Positions 59,733-64,000 of a stretch of 64,000 nt of DNA are shown here, piece after piece. The stretch comes from JBCCDY01 sp039030555 (GTDB taxonomy: Bacteria > Bacteroidota > Bacteroidia > Cytophagales > Cyclobacteriaceae). Location: the NCBI GenBank assembly GCA_039030555.1, contig JBCCDY010000003.1, positions 186,001-250,000 of the forward strand, in the 5' to 3' direction. The position numbers were made by a program, and so were the translations under genes. The first letter of the stretch is position 1, and each line of letters opens with the position of its first letter. The notes below the pieces were generated by a model. That model made no database searches and was not told the origin of the DNA. It saw only the letters and a list, made by a program, of their open reading frames with translations.

Positions 59733-60638
59733 TTGAAGGATAGAAATGATATAGAAGAAATAACTAAAGTATCGAAATCTGCCTGGAGAAAAGAGCTTGA
59801 AAAGCAGTCGTCCAGATACCATATTATTGGGGCCTGGATAGCCATTATTTTTGATCCTCTTTTTGCAATAACTGATTTTTATAATATTCCCGATGAATGG
59901 TTAACACTTCTGGTCATTCGGATATTTGTCTCTATTATTACGGTTTCTCTACTTATTCTTAGGAAGAAGTTTGAGTTTTCATCTTACCTGTTGGTTGCTG
60001 CTCCTTTTATTCTCATTGCCCTTCAGAATTCGTATGGCTACAGTCTAATCGGAAGTGAAGACTTATTGGGGCATAGTTTGAACTACATTGCACTTTTACT
60101 TGGAGGGGCTCTTTTTATTCTTTGGGAATGGCAGGTTTCAGTAATTATTGTTTTTGTTTCGACTGTCACCACAACTTACTTTCTGAATTTGAATCCCGAG
60201 CTTGACTTGTCAGAATTCATGGTTCGTGGCGGGCTTCTTCTTGGGACGGTAGCTTTGTTTATGATTATCCTGATACAATTCAGATATATTCTGACTGTGC
60301 GGGAAATTAAAGCCAGATTAGCACTACAGATCAGTAATGAGAAAATTCGCCAACAGGCTGAAAAGATCAGGGATATTAATGAAAACCTGGAAGAGCTGGT
60401 TCAAAAAAGAACAGTGGATCTCAAAAGGAAAAATGAAGCATTAGAGCAGTATGCCTTCATAAATGCCCATAAACTACGCAGTCCTTTAGCCAGTATTCTT
60501 GGCTTAACTAATCTTATAGGAAATATGGAGCTTAATGATGAGGCCAGTGAGGCCTTTGGTCATCTTCAGGAATCAGCCGATAAGCTGGACGAGATTATCG
60601 GCTCGATTAGAGAAACTATAGAAAATGCCGACGACTAA
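59733..60638 (+). CDS. Membrane protein ending in a HisKA domain without an ATPase domain
   Basis: A 301-residue protein. Residues ~30-190 hold about six hydrophobic helices, followed by a coiled coil (about 195-235) and a HisKA-type segment YAFINAHKLRSPLASILGLTNLIG with the phospho-acceptor-like His246. The protein stops 55 residues later, just where a HATPase domain should begin. The stop is followed directly by the convergent ilvE gene, and no ATPase remnant is present. It may accept phosphate from another kinase in trans, or dimerise as a regulator. The start is TTG; upstream bases are AT-rich and offer no in-frame ATG. Confidence 0.75.
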   Translation: MKDRNDIEEITKVSKSAWRKELEKQSSRYHIIGAWIAIIFDPLFAITDFYNIPDEWLTLLVIRIFVSIITVSLLILRKKFEFSSYLLVAAPFILIALQNSYGYSLIGSEDLLGHSLNYIALLLGGALFILWEWQVSVIIVFVSTVTTTYFLNLNPELDLSEFMVRGGLLLGTVALFMIILIQFRYILTVREIKARLALQISNEKIRQQAEKIRDINENLEELVQKRTVDLKRKNEALEQYAFINAHKLRSPLASILGLTNLIGNMELNDEASEAFGHLQESADKLDEIIGSIRETIENADD

Positions 60639-61703
60639 TTAAATTTTATATAGCCAGTTATGGTCGTCTTCCGCTCTTCCCGTTTTTATATCATCCAAGG
60701 CTTTAAGAACTTTCCAAGAAAAATCTTCTTCAGAAGCCTCCGGCAGTTTGTAATCCATTTCTTCATGACCAATTACTGCTATTTTAGCTATGGTTGCGGC
60801 TGTACCAACACCAAAGGCTTCTTGTAACTTACCTGATTCGATAGCTCTTATAATTTCTTCTACAGAAATTCTTCGCTCTTCTACTTCATAACCCCAATCT
60901 TTTGCAAGCGTCAACACACTATCTCTAGTGATCCCTCGAAGAATAGTATCTCCGGTTGGCGCAGTAACAATTTTTCCATCAATTACGAAGACCAGGTTCA
61001 TCGTGCCCGATTCTTCTATGTATTTGTGCTCTTTTCCATCGGTCCAGATCAGTTGATGGTATCCTTTTTCCTGAGCAAGCTTTGCAGGATATAATGAGCT
61101 GGCATAATTTCCAGCAGCTTTAGCATAGCCCGTTCCACCCTCAATAGCTCTAGTGTATTTGGTCTCAATTTTCACCTTAACAGGCTCTGAATAATAAGCT
61201 CCTACGGGACAGGTAAAAATGATAAACCTATAATTATCGGAAGGTCTTATTCCAACGTATTCGTCAGTTGCAAAAATGAAAGGCCTGATGTATAAAGAGG
61301 TATTTGGTTTATTAGGTATCCATGCTTCATCCAGTCGAAGCAATTCGGTGAGACCGCTCATGAATATTTCTTCGCTGATCTGTGGAATACACATTCTTTC
61401 AGCGGAGGCATTTAACCTTTTCCAGTTTTCTAATGGTCTGAAAACAACACTTTCATCTGCAACGGTTTTATATGCTTTAAGCCCTTCAAAAATAGATTGC
61501 CCGTAATGAATTACAGTGGCTGCAGGACTCATGCTTAAATTTGAGTATGGATGAATGTTGAAGTCCTTCCATTCCCCATCTTTATACTCAGCAATGAACA
61601 TATGATCGGAATAAACCCTTCCGAATTTTATGTTATCAAAATCAATTTGATTGATTTTTGATTGCTGTGTGAGGTTTTTCTGGATTTCAATAGTTTCTAT
61701 CAT
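60639..61703 (-). CDS. ilvE: Branched-chain amino acid aminotransferase
   Basis: A 354-residue fold-type IV PLP enzyme that makes leucine, isoleucine and valine from their 2-oxo acids with glutamate. HYGQSIFEGLKAYKT near residue 86, GYAKAAGNYASSLYPAKLA with the PLP-binding Lys, EESGTMNLVFVI, and TGDTILRGITRDSVL are the family motifs; the length matches the eukaryotic-like BCAT group II. A promoter fitting the Bacteroidota consensus lies 41 bases upstream. Confidence 0.95.
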   Translation of the reverse strand: MIETIEIQKNLTQQSKINQIDFDNIKFGRVYSDHMFIAEYKDGEWKDFNIHPYSNLSMSPAATVIHYGQSIFEGLKAYKTVADESVVFRPLENWKRLNASAERMCIPQISEEIFMSGLTELLRLDEAWIPNKPNTSLYIRPFIFATDEYVGIRPSDNYRFIIFTCPVGAYYSEPVKVKIETKYTRAIEGGTGYAKAAGNYASSLYPAKLAQEKGYHQLIWTDGKEHKYIEESGTMNLVFVIDGKIVTAPTGDTILRGITRDSVLTLAKDWGYEVEERRISVEEIIRAIESGKLQEAFGVGTAATIAKIAVIGHEEMDYKLPEASEEDFSWKVLKALDDIKTGRAEDDHNWLYKI

Positions 61704-61743
61704 TTCAACTCATTTAAAACGTTTGCATAGATAAATAGGAGCA

Positions 61744-61775
61744 CAAAGGTACATCTTTTGAACGCTATTTTCAAA
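61744..61775 (-). promoter_or_regulatory. Consensus Bacteroidota promoter of ilvE
   Basis: On the minus strand TTTG (61775-61772) is followed after 20 bases by TACCTTTG (61751-61744), which fits the Bacteroidota -33 TTTG / -7 TAnnTTTG consensus without mismatch. The expected start of transcription is near 61738, giving a leader of about 35 bases. Confidence 0.75.
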
Positions 61776-61802
61776 CGATGGGTTTCCTTCTCAAGGTCGG
61801 TT

Positions 61803-62357
61803 TTATGACTTACTGCGTGGTTGCCAAAGAACTTCCTCAGCCTTAAGCTCTTGAGCCATCTTTCTGGATAACACGAAAAAATAATCGGATAACCTGTTCA
61901 GATATTGAATTACTAAGGGGTCTACTTCTGTCTCCTCTTGCAATGCAGTAGACAGTCTTTCAGCTCTCCTGCAAACACATCGTGTAATGTGAGCTACGGA
62001 TACAGAAGGATGACCTCCTGGCAATACAAAATTCTTTAACTCTGGCAGCTCGCTATCCATATCATCCATCTGCTGTTCAAGCAATTCTATATCTGCTTCG
62101 GTTAGGTCAGGTTTTATGATGTTTTTCTTATCAGGGTCACTTGCCAGGGATGAACCCAGTGTGAAAAGCCGGTCTTGAATTTCTTTCAGGAAGCCTTTCC
62201 TTTCATTATTTACTTCTTGATCCCTCAATAACCCCACATAAGAATTAAGTTCATCTACTGTTCCGTAAGCTTCTATTCTCGAACTGGATTTTTTAACCCG
62301 AGTACCGCCCAGTAGAGCAGTAGTTCCCTGGTCGCCTGTTTTAGTATATATTTTCAT
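61803..62357 (-). CDS. Cob(I)yrinic acid a,c-diamide adenosyltransferase, PduO type
   Basis: A 184-residue ATP:cob(I)alamin adenosyltransferase. The N-terminal KIYTKTGDQGTTALLGGTRVKK is the ATP-binding motif, RIEAYGTVDELNSYVG follows, and CRRAERLSTAL plus YLNRLSDYFFVLSRKMA form the second ATP/cobalamin contact. It makes adenosylcobalamin from corrinoids, for use by B12-dependent mutases. It follows the TPR gene after 12 bases on the same strand. Confidence 0.94.
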   Translation of the reverse strand: MKIYTKTGDQGTTALLGGTRVKKSSSRIEAYGTVDELNSYVGLLRDQEVNNERKGFLKEIQDRLFTLGSSLASDPDKKNIIKPDLTEADIELLEQQMDDMDSELPELKNFVLPGGHPSVSVAHITRCVCRRAERLSTALQEETEVDPLVIQYLNRLSDYFFVLSRKMAQELKAEEVLWQPRSKS

Positions 62358-62369
62358 CTTGTGTGGATT

Positions 62370-64000
62370 TTAGAATTCGATATTCTGGTACGATTGCGAT
62401 ATAGAATCATATCGTGTTAAAATTGTTTCGTACCTATCGTTATTTACCAATGGATTTAATCGATCCAGTGCAATTTTAGCCGAGGAGTCAAGATTAAGCT
62501 GCCCGCAGGTGTAAATATACTTTTCCAATAATACCGGTGAATAAAGATTAATGGAGATGGCATTTAACAGTATTTCATACCCTAGGTAAGGTTCTTCTTT
62601 AGCTGAAAAGTAATCGTTTGCCAATATCACCGCTTCTTCAAAGAAAGGTTGTTTTATGCTAATGGATTTAAATTTTGCTGAGAGATCTGAATCGGGATTG
62701 TTTAAATGATTTTGCCATAACCTAATCAATTCAATTTTTTTGAAATGCTCTTTAAGAAGGCTATTTTTAAATAAATCATCTAGAGGAAAATCCTCCTCTG
62801 AAAAAAGCTCAGAATCATTTATTAAAAGTAAGGCCATTTCAATGGAGAGCTTATCTTTTTGCAAGCTGGATAAGTCATTTTCTGCTCTTAAGTTTTCAAA
62901 TAGGGGTAATAGAGCTTTCTGTTCATGGTATGACCATTTCGTTTTTAAACCCAGCAATGCTTCTGCTTCGTAATCGCTTGAATGGAAAGAGTTAAAAAGC
63001 TTTTCTAAGTCTTGAAGATCGTAGCTATTACCCCAAATTCTAGTCCATTGATACTTCTCATTGTCGTCTAGATTTAAGGCATATTCAAGGTTCGGGTTGA
63101 GAAGCGTTCTTTTTAATAATTCCAATCCATCATTGCCAGGCTTTTCTGTTGTAATTAAACTATCAAGAAGAGTTATCGAATTTGTAGTATCCTTTAATTC
63201 TGCTAGTGTATAGGCGAGATTAAATTCACTTTCGAAGCCTCTATTCAAAGCCGATCGAAAGTAGGTTGCTGCTTGAATAAACGCATCATTTTCAAGACAA
63301 ACAAGGCCAAGCAAATTTCTGTAATAAGCAGATTTTCCTCTGTTAGGAGTGTCTGCCAATAAGAGTAACGACTTAATACTCCCTGTCATATTTTCATGCT
63401 GATAATCGTTCAAAGCCGAAGCATAGTTCAGGTAAGGTTCAGACCACTCATTGTATTTTTTCAAAGTGTCTAATGAAGAAGTTAAGCTATCATTTGATTT
63501 TCCTGAGAGGATTAGATTCTGCAAGAACGATAGTTTCCCAAAATTGAAAGTACCCTCCTCAATTTCAAAAAGTAACCTCTCTTGATTCTTCGGATTTAGT
63601 TCCTGATCATCATTAAATAAGGTTTTGGACAGATGATTTCCTACTACATAAAAATCTGTCTCAGGATTTTCAATGTGAGCAGAGGCACTAACTCTTCTTA
63701 AAGCATTTATTCCAATGAGGTTAGCCTGAAAGGTCGGGCTGCCAGGATTATTTTCATAAATTTCATTGAAGTAATAAGTCGAAGAATCCGTTACAGAAGA
63801 CTTTGAATAAGCGAATCCCAGGTTGTTTTTGATCAGTTCACTTTCAGGAAACTTTTCAAGTCCTTCATTCAGAATAAACAGAGCATCGAAAAATTTATCA
63901 TTTCTCAGAAAATGATTCGCTAAGTTGAGGTAGGCATATTCGGATGGATTTTTTTGAAGTGCTTCCCTATAATTTTCGAGAGCTTCCATTCTTGATGAAC
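62370..64000 (-). CDS. TPR-repeat protein, hypothetical (5' end beyond window)
   Basis: At least 539 residues with TPR-like repeats throughout (ALENYREALQKNPSEYAYLNLANHFLRNDKFFDALFILNEGLEKFP, then TYFRSALNRGFESEFNLAYTLAELKDT and others). The frame stays open past the ATG at 63989 to the window edge, and that ATG begins in the middle of a TPR with no signal peptide, so this is probably the C-terminal part of a larger, membrane-anchored protein. No enzymatic motif is seen. Confidence 0.7.
   Translation of the reverse strand, partial: SSRMEALENYREALQKNPSEYAYLNLANHFLRNDKFFDALFILNEGLEKFPESELIKNNLGFAYSKSSVTDSSTYYFNEIYENNPGSPTFQANLIGINALRRVSASAHIENPETDFYVVGNHLSKTLFNDDQELNPKNQERLLFEIEEGTFNFGKLSFLQNLILSGKSNDSLTSSLDTLKKYNEWSEPYLNYASALNDYQHENMTGSIKSLLLLADTPNRGKSAYYRNLLGLVCLENDAFIQAATYFRSALNRGFESEFNLAYTLAELKDTTNSITLLDSLITTEKPGNDGLELLKRTLLNPNLEYALNLDDNEKYQWTRIWGNSYDLQDLEKLFNSFHSSDYEAEALLGLKTKWSYHEQKALLPLFENLRAENDLSSLQKDKLSIEMALLLINDSELFSEEDFPLDDLFKNSLLKEHFKKIELIRLWQNHLNNPDSDLSAKFKSISIKQPFFEEAVILANDYFSAKEEPYLGYEILLNAISINLYSPVLLEKYIYTCGQLNLDSSAKIALDRLNPLVNNDRYETILTRYDSISQSYQNIEF

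Overview
The window is AT-rich chromosomal DNA of a Bacteroidota bacterium, most likely a marine or free-living member of the Cytophagales. The basis is family content: TPR-SpoIIE phosphatase, DUF6090, LytS/LytTR pair, head-GIN (DUF2807) protein, short SSB, Uma2 and Mpo1-like proteins. At least one promoter fits the Bacteroidota sigma consensus (TTTG-N20-TAccTTTG before ilvE). The genus assignment is inference. I saw no rRNA, tRNA, CRISPR array, insertion sequence or prophage. No gap between genes exceeds about 250 bases.

Layout. 1-5.3 kb: the 3' part of a LanM/LanC-like gene whose zinc ligands are missing, a zinc-ribbon protein, a short SSB, two small membrane-associated proteins, and a TetR repressor with an SDR target joined by matching operators. 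5.4-21.9 kb: a surface polysaccharide locus. A forward operon carries two GT4 enzymes, an O-antigen ligase/polymerase, a WbaP-type initiating transferase, two GT39-type enzymes and an acyltransferase. A reverse operon carries Wzm/Wzt, two sulfotransferases and a sulfotransferase-GT4 fusion. A forward SGNH-MBOAT pair closes the locus. Together they suggest a sulfated, acylated glycan that is exported to the surface.

21.9-32.5 kb: a molybdenum cofactor island (moaE, moaD, DUF7009, moaA, TauE/SafE, a MobA with an odd N-terminal domain, moaC, a DUF1348 protein, moeA) followed by a TPR-SpoIIE phosphatase and a soluble molybdopterin oxidoreductase, a plausible cofactor client. 32.6-49.3 kb: housekeeping and accessory genes (GT2, FemAB/GNAT, DMT transporter, YigZ, 3'-5' exonuclease, NhaC, FAD oxidoreductase, DUF4442, Mpo1-like, a seven-PAS histidine kinase, DUF2807, HlyIII, Crp/Fnr, peroxiredoxin, beta-hydroxyacid dehydrogenase).

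49.3-64 kb: a triple-repeat secreted protein upstream of a LytS-type kinase and LytTR regulator, with 21-bp-phased repeats in its promoter region; a class II Fic protein with a helically phased set of operator-like sites at its own start; gamma-glutamyltransferase; DUF6090; an MFS transporter; Uma2; prfB with a canonical +1 programmed frameshift; a membrane protein ending in a HisKA domain without an ATPase; ilvE; a cobalamin adenosyltransferase; and a TPR protein cut by the window end.

The least explained items are the degenerate LanM protein, the sulfotransferase-GT4 fusion, the Fic promoter array, the 21-bp repeat array with the LytTR module, and the HisKA-only membrane protein.
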